Shown here: positions 19,414 to 27,070 of the stretch, piece by piece | Position numbering within the stretch: position 1 is the stretch's first letter | Layout: every line of letters begins with the position of its first letter | Origin: an uncultured Clostridia bacterium | GTDB taxonomy: Bacteria > Bacillota > Clostridia > Christensenellales > UBA3700 | Reading direction: 5' to 3' | Assembly: GCA_948471525.1 (NCBI GenBank) | Contig: CAOKSY010000002.1 | Location: forward strand, 124,001 to 188,000 | Length of the DNA: 64,000 bases | Made by a program: the position numbers and the translations under genes | The notes under the pieces: generated by a model | Databases searched by the model: none | Seen by the model: the letters and a program-made list of their open reading frames with translations, nothing else | Told to the model about the DNA's origin: nothing

Positions 19414-20321
19414 ATAAAATCGTAATTATCTCCGGAGCGACGGCGAGCGGAAAATCCGCGTTCGGTGTCAATATAGCCAAAAAGATAGGCGGTGAGATCA
19501 TATCCTGCGACAGCATGCAGATATATAAAAGTATGAATATAGGTACGGCAAAGATCTCTTTAGAAGAAATGCAGAGCGTACGGCATCATTTGCTTGATAT
19601 AGTCGAGCCGTTTGAAGATTTCAGCGTCGGACAATATGCAATGGCCGCCAAACCTGTTATTGACGAACTGTTGTCTAAAGGTATAACTCCCGTAGTAGTT
19701 GGAGGTACGGGGCTCTATATTGACGCAATACTTTATCCGATGAGTTTTGGCGGAAATAAAAACGAAGATATTCGCAGGGCTTTGGAGGAAGACGTAATAA
19801 AATACGGAAAAGAATATATGCACCAAAAGCTTGCTGCTATAGATCCGCAAGATGCCGCCAAGATTCACCCCAACAATGTAAAACGGGTACTGAGAGCATT
19901 GGAGATATATTATACGACCGGAAAATGTAAATCGGATATGCTGAACAGCGAAAAGGAAATGCAATATGAATGCATAATGACGGTATTGGATCGCGATAGG
20001 GAAAAATTGTATTCGACAATCGACCTTAGAGTGGAGAAGATGTTTGAATCGGGGCTTGAGAGAGAAGTTGAGGATTTGATAGCAAAGGGCGTATCTTTTA
20101 AAAATCAAAGTATGCAGGCTATAGGTTATAAGGAATTCGAAAACTATTTTTCAAATGAGATAGATATAGATTGCTTAAAGGATAAAATCAAGCAGAATAC
20201 GCGCAATTATGCAAAAAGACAAATCACTTGGCTTAAAAAGTATTCTTTTGCCAAATGGTTTAACGCTGAAAACGAATTGAATAAAGCGGAAGAATATATA
20301 ATTGAAAATTTGAGAGGTTGA
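19410..20321 (+). CDS. miaA: tRNA dimethylallyltransferase
   Basis: Transfers dimethylallyl to A37 of tRNAs reading UNN codons, making the substrate of MiaB. 303 aa, usual length. P-loop GATASGKSA at the N-terminus, the DSMQIY loop, GTAK, and VVGGTGLYIDAI are all present. The C-terminal SxQAIGYKE motif (QSMQAIGYKEF) and a QITWLKKY-type tail complete the fold. The start overlaps mutL (ATGA). The usual next gene hfq is absent; the ynbB-type enzyme follows after three bases. Confidence 0.97.
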   Translation: MNKIVIISGATASGKSAFGVNIAKKIGGEIISCDSMQIYKSMNIGTAKISLEEMQSVRHHLLDIVEPFEDFSVGQYAMAAKPVIDELLSKGITPVVVGGTGLYIDAILYPMSFGGNKNEDIRRALEEDVIKYGKEYMHQKLAAIDPQDAAKIHPNNVKRVLRALEIYYTTGKCKSDMLNSEKEMQYECIMTVLDRDREKLYSTIDLRVEKMFESGLEREVEDLIAKGVSFKNQSMQAIGYKEFENYFSNEIDIDCLKDKIKQNTRNYAKRQITWLKKYSFAKWFNAENELNKAEEYIIENLRG

Positions 20322-20324
20322 TAT

Positions 20325-21557
20325 ATGAATTTCAGCAACGAGACGGTAGAGTTGATAAATAACGCTCAGAACAAACTGGTAAAACAGTTTGAGGAAATAG
20401 ACGAGATCGCGACATACAATCAGTGGAAAGTCTTAAAGGCTTTTCAGGATAATAACGTAGGGTTGAGACATTTTTCTCAGACAAACGGATATGGATATGA
20501 CGATATAGGACGTGATACGCTATGCAAACTTTTTGCTCAAGTTTTCGGAGGGGAAAGCGCGGTCGTATCTCCGTTGATAGTCAGCGGCACGCACGCTTTG
20601 TCTTTGGCTCTCTACGGCGTACTTCGTCCGGGAGACGAAATGATATCCGCGACCGGAAGTCCTTACGATACTCTTAAAGAAGTGATCTCAGGCGATGGAA
20701 TAGGATCGCTTAAAGATTTTAAGATCGAATATAAACAAGTCGATCTTTTAAACGGAAAAATCAATTTAGAAAAATTATCCGACAGCATCACAGATCGCAC
20801 AAAATTAATATTTATAGGTCGGTCAAGAGGTTATGAATGGCGAGACGCGCTTTCTTTGGACGATATAAAAGTTGCAGTTGATACGGTAAGACAGAAAAAA
20901 TGCGATATATGTATAATGGTCGATAACTGTTACGGAGAATTCCTTGATAAGAACGAACCTTTGGCAGTAGGTGCGGATATAATTGCTGGGTCGCTTATAA
21001 AAAATCCTGGCGGCGGAATTGCGCCGACAGGCGGTTATGTCTGCGGAAAGAAAAAATATATCGATTTGATAGCAAATAGGCTGACGTCTCCGTCGATAGG
21101 AATGGAAGTAGGCTCTTATGCTTACGGTTATAAAGATTTCTATCAAGGATTGTTCTTGGCTCCGCATACGGTTGCGAATGCATTAAAAGGATCTATGCTT
21201 ATGGGGCAAGTTTTCGACGATCTGGGATTCGAAACAATGCCGCGCCCGGGCGAAAAGTGCAAAGATATCATCAGATCTATAAAGTTTGACACGCAAGATC
21301 AGTTGATTGAGTTCTGCAGAGCCATACAGCAAGCATCGCCGATAGACAGTAATGTTGTACCGTTTCCTTGGGATATGCCGGGATATGAACATCAAGTAAT
21401 AATGGCGGCGGGTACTTTTGTTGCGGGAGCGTCTATAGAACTTTCGGCTGACAGCCCTATAAAAGAACCATATATTGCATATATGCAAGGCGGATTGACG
21501 TACGAACATATCAAGATCGCAACTATGTATTGCGTAGAAAAAATAAGATTTAAATAA
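20325..21557 (+). CDS. YnbB-type PLP enzyme (methionine gamma-lyase/aluminium resistance family)
   Basis: Cys/Met-metabolism PLP-dependent aminotransferase-fold protein of 410 aa, matching the family annotated as aluminium resistance protein or YnbB. Features: SGTHALSLALYGVLRPGD (cofactor pocket), MVDNCYGEF with the PLP aspartate/asparagine, and the PLP lysine in SLIKNPGGGIAPTGGY near residue 228. B. subtilis ynbB also follows miaA-hfq. True substrate is unproven; gamma-lyase activity on a sulfur amino acid is a family inference. It ends the miaB-to-ynbB run and is followed by a shared terminator with lexA. Confidence 0.88.
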   Translation: MNFSNETVELINNAQNKLVKQFEEIDEIATYNQWKVLKAFQDNNVGLRHFSQTNGYGYDDIGRDTLCKLFAQVFGGESAVVSPLIVSGTHALSLALYGVLRPGDEMISATGSPYDTLKEVISGDGIGSLKDFKIEYKQVDLLNGKINLEKLSDSITDRTKLIFIGRSRGYEWRDALSLDDIKVAVDTVRQKKCDICIMVDNCYGEFLDKNEPLAVGADIIAGSLIKNPGGGIAPTGGYVCGKKKYIDLIANRLTSPSIGMEVGSYAYGYKDFYQGLFLAPHTVANALKGSMLMGQVFDDLGFETMPRPGEKCKDIIRSIKFDTQDQLIEFCRAIQQASPIDSNVVPFPWDMPGYEHQVIMAAGTFVAGASIELSADSPIKEPYIAYMQGGLTYEHIKIATMYCVEKIRFK

Positions 21558-21561
21558 AAAT

Positions 21562-21584
21562 AAGAAGGTTTTTAAAACCTTCTT
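21562..21584. terminator. bidirectional terminator between ynbB-type gene and lexA
   Basis: AAGAAGG (21562-21568) pairs with CCTTCTT (21578-21584) around a T/A-rich loop, followed by TTCT on the plus strand. Located 5 bases after the ynbB-type stop and 22 bases before the end of convergent lexA. Confidence 0.75.
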
Positions 21585-21605
21585 TTCTATTTAAGCAGTT
21601 TAAAC

Positions 21606-22307
21606 CTAAAAAATACGGTTTCTCATCAGACCTGTCGCTATACCCAAGATTTTAAAATCTCTATCGGAAGTTATGATAATATCGCTCATTTCATCGTTTT
21701 CAGGTCTCAAGCAAATATACGTTCCGCGATTAAAGAATCTTTTTAACGTCACCTCATTGTTGTCTATTTGCGCAACGATCACGTCTCCGTCTCGCGCGAC
21801 GTTTTGTTGACGAACCAATACCATATCGCCGTTATATATGCCTATATTTTTCATACTTTCGCCTTTTACGTTGAGCAAAAACATATCTCCGCGGCAATTA
21901 AAAAAGTCGCTGGGCACCATATAACTTGTGTCGTTTTCAACATCGGCATATAGGGGAGATCCTGCTGCAACGTTGCCTAGCATTGGAATGGATTTCAAAT
22001 TTGCAAAGACGTCGTTTGCGTTTTCCAAACTATTATTTAATGCTTTATCAGAAAAATCGTCGGAAGCAGTATTGTTTTTTACTACGATTTCGATAGCGCG
22101 ATTTTTATTGTCGCCCTTTTTTATTGCGCCTTGTTCTTCAAGTTTGTCTAGATAATATTTGGCGGAAGCAGTAGATTTAAAGCCGATCTGACTGCAAATT
22201 TCGCGTACTGTAGGCGGATATCCTTTTTCATCAACGAATTTTCGTATAAATTCTAAAGTTATCGCACATTTTTCCGCAGTTTTTTCGATCGTCTTGCTTT
22301 TTGCCAT
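21606..22307 (-). CDS. lexA: SOS repressor LexA
   Basis: Transcriptional repressor of the SOS regulon that self-cleaves when RecA is activated. 233 aa, slightly longer than B. subtilis LexA because of a linker at about 75-105. N-terminal winged HTH (residues 1-70, with PPTVREICSQIGFKSTASAKYYLDKLE-like recognition helix). The cleavage bond is A115-G116 in NVAAGSP, with the S24-type dyad Ser151 (GESM) and Lys189 (TLKRF). All catalytic parts are intact. RBS GAGGT about nine bases upstream. The promoter carries an operator, so autoregulation is expected. A tyrosine recombinase lies upstream on the same strand, but the 180-base gap and own promoter make lexA a separate unit. Confidence 0.96.
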   Translation of the reverse strand: MAKSKTIEKTAEKCAITLEFIRKFVDEKGYPPTVREICSQIGFKSTASAKYYLDKLEEQGAIKKGDNKNRAIEIVVKNNTASDDFSDKALNNSLENANDVFANLKSIPMLGNVAAGSPLYADVENDTSYMVPSDFFNCRGDMFLLNVKGESMKNIGIYNGDMVLVRQQNVARDGDVIVAQIDNNEVTLKRFFNRGTYICLRPENDEMSDIIITSDRDFKILGIATGLMRNRIF

Positions 22308-22346
22308 CTTGAGTACCTCAAATCTATTATTGTTATTAATGATAAA

Positions 22347-22375
22347 ATTTTAGCACAAATGTTCATAAATCGCAA
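22347..22375 (-). promoter_or_regulatory. lexA promoter with LexA operator in the spacer
   Basis: Minus strand: -35 TTGCGA (22375-22370), 17-base spacer, -10 TAAAAT (22352-22347). The spacer ends with GAAC-ATTT-GTGC (22364-22353), matching the Bacillota SOS box GAAC-N4-GTTC at 7 of 8 positions. It lies exactly where bound LexA would block RNA polymerase. Confidence 0.8.
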
Positions 22376-22487
22376 GCAATTTTTATAAAAAAATGAAAAT
22401 TTGTTTATATTTTAATGATCGTCGTCGAGCCGATCAATGATCTTATCGGCATCATATGATTAAATTATCTTATTTTTTGTTCAATTA

Positions 22488-23558
22488 TTATTGTTGAGGT
22501 AATTTGTCTTCCTTATTTCTCAATACAACTGCTTTTGACGCCGCGCGTTTAATTTCATCGCTTATAGCGGCATAGTGTTTTTTAGTGGTATTTATATCTT
22601 TATGACCAAGGACTTCCGCAACTACGTAAATATCATTGGTTTCTTTATATAGATTAGTGCCGTATGTACTTCTGAGTTTATGAGGCGTAATATGTTTTAA
22701 AGGTGTAGTAATTCCTGCGTACTTTTTTACAAGATTTTGCACGGCCCGTACGGTTATTCTTTTATTTTGAAGCGAAGTAAATAGAGCAGGCTCGTCGTCT
22801 AACAAGGGATTTTTACTTCTTTCATCAAGATAATCGAGCAAAGCATCGGCAACCTCGTCAGAAAAATAAAGTATGGTCTGATTTCCGCCTTTTCTTGTGA
22901 TTTTGAATCCGTTTACGTTAAAATCAAGATCTTTTATATCGATTCCTACCAATTCGCTTATTCTAATTCCTGTGCCTAAGAATAATGTCAATATAGCGAT
23001 ATCGCGTTTTTTTGTCTTTGCCTGCCATGCTTGTTGTGTATGTGACAGTCCTTGACCGTTCTCGACGTTATTCAGTAAGCGACTTACTTCGTCCGATTCC
23101 AATCTGATTATTGCTTTATCATGCAATTTTAAACTCAATACCTTTGATGCGGGATCCGCCGGAATTCGATCTTTATTATAATTATACTTAAAAAATGACT
23201 TGATTGTAGCCAATTTTCGGGCTTTCGTCTTTTCAGAATTACTGTATTCGACGCCGTCAATTTCAAATGCCGTCAAATAATTTAGGAACATTTCAATATG
23301 AAAAGTATCGACTAGTTTCAGGTTTTCATAAGTAAATCGACGTATATCCTTAATTTCCACAAATTCTGCGCACTCGCTGCAAAGATATTTAAAAAAAATC
23401 TTCAAGTCTTGTGCGTAGCCGAGGCGGGTGAGTATCGAAGTACGATTTTCCATACTTAAGAAATATTCATTACACATAGTCGGCAATTCTTTTAATAATT
23501 GCCGTAATTTTATATTATTTTCGTAATTTCTTTGTTCAAAGTATGTTTTTTCTGCCAT
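22488..23558 (-). CDS. tyrosine recombinase, XerS-like
   Basis: Site-specific DNA recombinase of 356 aa. An N-terminal SAM-like core-binding domain (about 25-145) precedes the catalytic domain (about 150-335). The full catalytic set is visible: R199 (TGIRISELVG), K223 (TRKGG), H293 and R296 (TPHKLRSTYGT), H319 (VLGHKD) and Y329 (KKHYAAI). Length and domain layout resemble XerS of streptococci, the single-recombinase version of XerCD for chromosome dimer resolution. An integrase role is the alternative, but there are no mobile genes around it. It has no RBS; its -10 box ends six bases before the ATG. Convincing inverted repeats lie just upstream and 400 bases away. Confidence 0.88.
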   Translation of the reverse strand: MAEKTYFEQRNYENNIKLRQLLKELPTMCNEYFLSMENRTSILTRLGYAQDLKIFFKYLCSECAEFVEIKDIRRFTYENLKLVDTFHIEMFLNYLTAFEIDGVEYSNSEKTKARKLATIKSFFKYNYNKDRIPADPASKVLSLKLHDKAIIRLESDEVSRLLNNVENGQGLSHTQQAWQAKTKKRDIAILTLFLGTGIRISELVGIDIKDLDFNVNGFKITRKGGNQTILYFSDEVADALLDYLDERSKNPLLDDEPALFTSLQNKRITVRAVQNLVKKYAGITTPLKHITPHKLRSTYGTNLYKETNDIYVVAEVLGHKDINTTKKHYAAISDEIKRAASKAVVLRNKEDKLPQQ

Positions 23559-23564
23559 AATTTA

Positions 23565-23593
23565 AGTATAGCATGATTTAATTAAAAATTCAA
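23565..23593 (-). promoter_or_regulatory. sigma-A promoter of the recombinase (leaderless geometry)
   Basis: Minus strand: -35 TTGAAT (23593-23588), 17-base spacer ending in TGC (extended -10), -10 TATACT (23570-23565). Six bases (TAAATT) separate it from the ATG at 23558, putting the predicted start of transcription on the start codon. Confidence 0.8.
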
Positions 23594-23624
23594 CAAATAT
23601 TACAATTGTGAACATATATTTGTT
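23592..23624. repeat. inverted repeat upstream of the recombinase promoter
   Basis: AACAAATAT (23592-23600) and ATATTTGTT (23616-23624) are perfect 9-bp inverted repeats. Between them lies the 8-bp palindrome ACAATTGT (23602-23609). The left arm touches the -35 box of the recombinase promoter, an operator-like position. A partial SOS-box half (GAAC) is inside. Confidence 0.55.
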
Positions 23625-24081
23625 TTATAATTATAGACATAGATTGCTCGAATTCAAGATGTAACAGTGTATATTGAAAGGATGTTTATATATTTAAACT
23701 GATTTTAAACACATAGATAGGATTTATTTTACATTTGTAATGTCATAAATTTAAAAAAGAAAAGATGCAAACAATGAAATGGAATGGCTAAGAACTAATT
23801 AATTTAATGAAAGAATTCCTACAATTCAATAATCAAATAATAATAAAATTTGCAAAATTATATAAAATAACGCAAAAGTCAATCGATACGACAATATTTA
23901 CGAAAATTCGCTTAAATAAGAACTATATGAGCCTAATATTATCTAATTTGCCCATATCTATTCGTAAAGGTATGGTTTTGCGAATAGATATGAATGTCGC
24001 CCCACTATATTTTTTTGTCTAATTTATTGTCGATTTGCCTTAAATCAGGTCATTAAAAATTAATATTTTTAGCGAATTCTA
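23625..24081. other. gene-free AT-rich region
   Basis: No supportable gene. The only open frame (23807-24022, 71 codons) starts without an RBS and has amino acid use typical of AT-rich noncoding DNA. The one strong structure is the inverted repeat at 23953-23992, listed separately. Confidence 0.6.
23953..23992. repeat. 16-bp inverted repeat with 8-base centre (possible recombinase core site)
   Basis: Left arm 23953-23968 (CATATCTATTCGTAAA) and right arm 23977-23992 are complementary at 15 of 16 positions; the exception is a T-G pair. The centre GGTATGGT is eight bases. Arm and centre sizes fit the core sites of tyrosine recombinases, and a recombinase gene starts about 395 bases away. No T tract follows directly, so it is a poor terminator. 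Confidence 0.6.
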
Positions 24082-24110
24082 TTGACTTAGTAATTGCTTC
24101 ATGATAATAT
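24082..24110 (+). promoter_or_regulatory. promoter of the 24117-24183 RNA
   Basis: -35 TTGACT (24082-24087), 17-base spacer ending in TGA (extended -10), -10 TAATAT (24105-24110). Predicted transcription start at about 24117, the first base of the closing stem of the RNA. Confidence 0.75.
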
Positions 24111-24116
24111 ACTAAT

Positions 24117-24183
24117 AGTAACGACGATTTCTTCGGAAATCGGGCTTATGCTTAAAAGCGTTGGCACGGTCGTTACTTTTTTT
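24117..24183 (+). ncRNA. candidate structured small RNA, three-way junction
   Basis: About 67 bases folding into a three-way junction. P1 AGTAACGAC (24117-24125) pairs with GTCGTTACT (24169-24177). P2 GATTTC (24126-24131) pairs with GAAATC (24136-24141) under a C(TTCG)G tetraloop. P3 spans 24144-24165 and closes on a TAAA loop. P1 is followed immediately by T at 24177-24183, so P1 doubles as a terminator stem. A promoter begins just upstream. It does not match any riboswitch, 6S, SRP, tmRNA or self-cleaving ribozyme consensus I know. Function unknown; a free-standing sRNA is the simplest reading. Confidence 0.65.
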
Positions 24184-24281
24184 ATTCTTTTTTATATAGA
24201 TAAATTGTTTCGCTTCCCTTTACTATACAATTTACTTGATTATATATTGCTGTTGACTTGAAATCTGTTTTTCATAGTTAG

Positions 24282-24345
24282 TTTGGCGGCTTTTTCATAA
24301 GTCAATTCGCCAAGGGATTGTGCCTTGGCAAATTTTATTTTTTTT
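24282..24345 (+). terminator. terminator with competing upstream hairpin
   Basis: GCCAAGG (24309-24315) pairs with CCTTGGC (24323-24329), followed by AAATTTTATTTTTTTT, a strong intrinsic terminator. The left arm is also complementary to TTTGGCG at 24282-24288, which pairs with CGCCAAG at 24308-24314, so the two hairpins exclude each other. Further, TTGACTT (24253-24259) is complementary to AAGTCAA (24299-24305). This is an attenuator-like arrangement about 140 bases before the PadR-type gene. No matching upstream promoter of quality is visible apart from that of the small RNA. Confidence 0.65.
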
Positions 24346-24417
24346 GAAGCATCTGCAAAGTTTTCTTTAATAAATGCATAATTCTTATCAATTACAGTGA
24401 ACTATCTAAATATTTTG

Positions 24418-24446
24418 TTGATTTTTCAAAATTAATATAGTAAAAT
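24418..24446 (+). promoter_or_regulatory. sigma-A promoter of the PadR-type gene
   Basis: -35 TTGATT (24418-24423), 17-base spacer, -10 TAAAAT (24441-24446). The start is predicted near 24453, giving a leader of about 30 bases with RBS GGAGGT (24469-24474). Confidence 0.75.
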
Positions 24447-24482
24447 ATAATTAAATAATTAAGAAACTGGAGGTAGGTTGAG

Positions 24483-26018
24483 TTGGAAAAAGATAATTTC
24501 AATGCCAACGTCGATTTTGTTCGCGGACAAGCCGATATGATAGTGCTCTCTGCTCTGTCTGACAATGACAAATACGGTCTTGAAATACTCAATGCTATCC
24601 AAGAAAGAAGCCAAGGAATGTATTCGCTTAAGCAAGCTACATTATATAGTAGTTTGAAGCGATTGGAAAAGAACGGATATATTCAATCTTATGACGGCGA
24701 CGTATCAAACGGCGCGAAGAGAGTTTATTACGGACTTACAAAACAAGGTAGAGATCATCTCAATAACGATAAATCTTATTGGGAATTTTGCAACTTTTTG
24801 ATGTCCAGTCTAATATCGGATAACAAATTTGATCCCCAGAATGAGGAAAAACCTTTTGATCCCGCAGACTTCAGACCGCTTACGCGAAGAAATAAATCTT
24901 CCCAAGACAATGAGAAAGTAGTTGTTAAATACATCTATTTACCCCGCGAGGAAATGCCTACAGATGAAAATTCTTCTGTAGATGAAGATGATTTAGAAAA
25001 TGTAAATGATTCTGACGATAACGATAATTCTCCGGTTGAGAATGAGGACGATGCGATTATAAATGATACTGAAGAAACGGCTACGGCGGAAAGCGACAAT
25101 GATATTGATGAAGAAAGTTTAGTTTCGCAAGAGCCGGAAGAACTTGCCGAAACAGAAAATGTTGAAGAGATCGATACTGAAGACGTGATAGACATCGAAG
25201 AAGAGATAACGCAGTTGACTGAAAACGGCGACGCTTATCAAGCGTCGTTCGATACGGAAGAAAATGCAGTTGCTGATGATAATAGCGTAAGCGCTATTCA
25301 AGATGAAGAAGCTAACGTCGAAGATGACGGCTATATACAAGAAAATGATGCTCATAACTCCCCTGTTTATCGCAGACAAAGTTATTTTGACGAAAACAAC
25401 GAAGTCAATTATATCACAACGTTTTCCGATTTATTTAGATCGGCAGATAATCAGTTGCCTGAAGAAGACGATAAGCAGGATCTTGACTATTTGACGATGA
25501 AAGAAATGGTATATAAGTTCCAGTCAAAAGGTATCAAAGTTAAGCCCTATGATAAAAAAAATACAATGGAATTCTATATTAATAGATATTACTATTCCAA
25601 TAAATTGCATTTGCACGTGTCATTTATACTCTTTGCCGTATTTGCAGTCGAATTGTTTTTGTCGCATTTTATCTGCAACAGGCATGACGACAAATTGCCT
25701 GCGTGGGCATTGGTGCTTGGGCTTTTGGCTGTCTCGGTCTATCCGATTGCAAGATATGTCGCATATATAATAGACCCGACAAAGAAGTTTTCTGCCAATT
25801 TTAATCCTAAATCTACTCTATTGGTATCGCTTTTACCTGTAATAACGTTGCCGATAGTCTTTGCATTGATGGCATTTGTAAAATTCGGCGCCAACATAAA
25901 CGATTATGCGTCTATGGAAAGGTCGATAATCCTGCCGAGTATTTTGCTGTTCAATGTCCCGCTGTATTTTATTGTATTTACGTTGTTGTACAGGACTAAT
26001 AAATATCATGTAAACTAA
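24483..26018 (+). CDS. PadR-type regulator fused to an acidic linker and a four-TM domain
   Basis: 511 aa. Residues 1-100 form a PadR winged helix (ALSDNDKYGLEILNAIQE; LKQATLYSSLKRLEKNGYI; KRVYYGLTKQGRDHL). Residues about 105-330 are a very acidic, low-complexity, presumably disordered linker. Four hydrophobic segments follow (about 378-400, 407-432, 443-470, 478-503), ending in a short basic tail. The layout predicts a DNA-binding domain tethered to the cytoplasmic membrane, perhaps sensing envelope state or cleaved from it. Start is TTG, chosen because GGAGGT sits eight bases upstream and the PadR fold begins there. Targets unknown; PadR proteins often repress their own or adjacent genes. 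Confidence 0.85.
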   Translation: MEKDNFNANVDFVRGQADMIVLSALSDNDKYGLEILNAIQERSQGMYSLKQATLYSSLKRLEKNGYIQSYDGDVSNGAKRVYYGLTKQGRDHLNNDKSYWEFCNFLMSSLISDNKFDPQNEEKPFDPADFRPLTRRNKSSQDNEKVVVKYIYLPREEMPTDENSSVDEDDLENVNDSDDNDNSPVENEDDAIINDTEETATAESDNDIDEESLVSQEPEELAETENVEEIDTEDVIDIEEEITQLTENGDAYQASFDTEENAVADDNSVSAIQDEEANVEDDGYIQENDAHNSPVYRRQSYFDENNEVNYITTFSDLFRSADNQLPEEDDKQDLDYLTMKEMVYKFQSKGIKVKPYDKKNTMEFYINRYYYSNKLHLHVSFILFAVFAVELFLSHFICNRHDDKLPAWALVLGLLAVSVYPIARYVAYIIDPTKKFSANFNPKSTLLVSLLPVITLPIVFALMAFVKFGANINDYASMERSIILPSILLFNVPLYFIVFTLLYRTNKYHVN

Positions 26019-26045
26019 AATAAGAGGGGTTTTCCCTCTTATTTT
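26017..26045. terminator. bidirectional terminator between the PadR-type gene and the TVP38-type gene
   Basis: AAAATAAGAGGG (26017-26028) pairs with CCCTCTTATTTT (26034-26045) around GTTTT. The stem ends contain both stop codons, so it serves both convergent genes. Confidence 0.85.
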
Positions 26046-27010
26046 ATAAAATCGTCTTTATCATAACAGGATCTCGACGTAGAATATTTCTTTTCATCAA
26101 TTCGTTCGGTTTTTGTTTTTCTTTTGAATTTATCCGAAATTTTTTCAAAAAACTTCATAAGAAAGTTTTCGATCTTTGCGCTGTATTTGAATGCCAGTAC
26201 CACAATTAAAAGCGTTATGCTTATCAGCGCTATCCATATTGGTATGCCGTATCCTGTCAAAGGAATCGCGGATATTCCTTTAAATGTGCCCTCCATTGTC
26301 ATGATGTTGAGCGGTCTTGTGATAAGCATTATTACGAAAAATTGCGCGTAGGACATATTCGTCATTCCTGCGGCTATACACAACAGATCGTCAGGGAAAA
26401 ATGGAAATAGAAACATCATTGTAAGAACGATCTTGTCTCTGCCCTTTGCAAATTTTTGATACTTTTCATATAGACTTTTACCGCATAGCCATATCATAAG
26501 TTTTACTCCGAATTTTCTGCCCAAATAGAAGGCAAACATCGATCCACTTATTATTCCTATCGTGCTGTATAGCAACGTTTTCCAAAATCCGAAAAGAGCT
26601 ACGCCGGCGACTGTCGTCAGCGCCGCGGGTAAAGGAATTATCGTAACTTGCAGAAATTGTATTACGATATAGATTAGGCCCGCAAACGCTCCGTATTTTG
26701 TTAAAAAAGCTTGGATTTTAGCAGAGCTGTCGAATTTTGAATAGATATCGTATTTTAATATTAGATAGTATGCTATTGCTGAAATAAGAATAAATATCGA
26801 AATACTTATCATCCAGCGTATAATCTGTTGATAATTAAATCCTATAGCAAACATAGTCGCGATAACTAGAGGCGCATTTAATAAAAACGCTATCAACTTG
26901 ACGTATTGATTTACATTAAAATGCATCGCCGTTAAAATAATCACGACGTTATACATTAATAGCGAAAATAAAATTATTGACGATGAAATTATCCTTGTCT
27001 TTAAAGTCAT
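26039..27010 (-). CDS. TVP38/TMEM64 (VTT/DedA-like) membrane protein
   Basis: Integral membrane protein of 323 aa with about six hydrophobic segments. The VTT domain (about 115-235) carries the family glycines and prolines: IPLPAALTTVAGVALFG, then GSMFAFYLGRKFG, FLFPFFPDDLLCIAAGMTNM. Relatives include DedA and bacterial TVP38 proteins, implicated in lipid scrambling including undecaprenyl phosphate; the precise substrate here is unknown. The C-terminal 40 residues are basic and probably cytoplasmic. TATAAT lies 12 bases before the start with only a weak AGG RBS, so the leader is very short. Stands alone between two terminators. Confidence 0.85.
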   Translation of the reverse strand: MTLKTRIISSSIILFSLLMYNVVIILTAMHFNVNQYVKLIAFLLNAPLVIATMFAIGFNYQQIIRWMISISIFILISAIAYYLILKYDIYSKFDSSAKIQAFLTKYGAFAGLIYIVIQFLQVTIIPLPAALTTVAGVALFGFWKTLLYSTIGIISGSMFAFYLGRKFGVKLMIWLCGKSLYEKYQKFAKGRDKIVLTMMFLFPFFPDDLLCIAAGMTNMSYAQFFVIMLITRPLNIMTMEGTFKGISAIPLTGYGIPIWIALISITLLIVVLAFKYSAKIENFLMKFFEKISDKFKRKTKTERIDEKKYSTSRSCYDKDDFIK

Positions 27011-27070
27011 AAGCCTATAAATATTATAAGCAATTGCCTTATTAATAATTACATAAATTCATATTAATTG

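Noticed and set aside
23680..23720. Classical Bacillota dif site (GTTTATATATTTAAAC-like sequence)
   Set aside because: The arms do not match the dif consensus and AT-rich palindromes of this length are common here.
23807..24022. 71-codon open frame on the plus strand in the gene-free region
   Set aside because: No RBS, composition typical of AT-rich noncoding DNA, and the 16-bp inverted repeat lies inside it.
24117..24183. Hammerhead ribozyme, fluoride, guanidine, preQ1 or purine riboswitch
   Set aside because: Conserved core bases of these classes (for example CTGATGA and GAAA of hammerheads) are absent.
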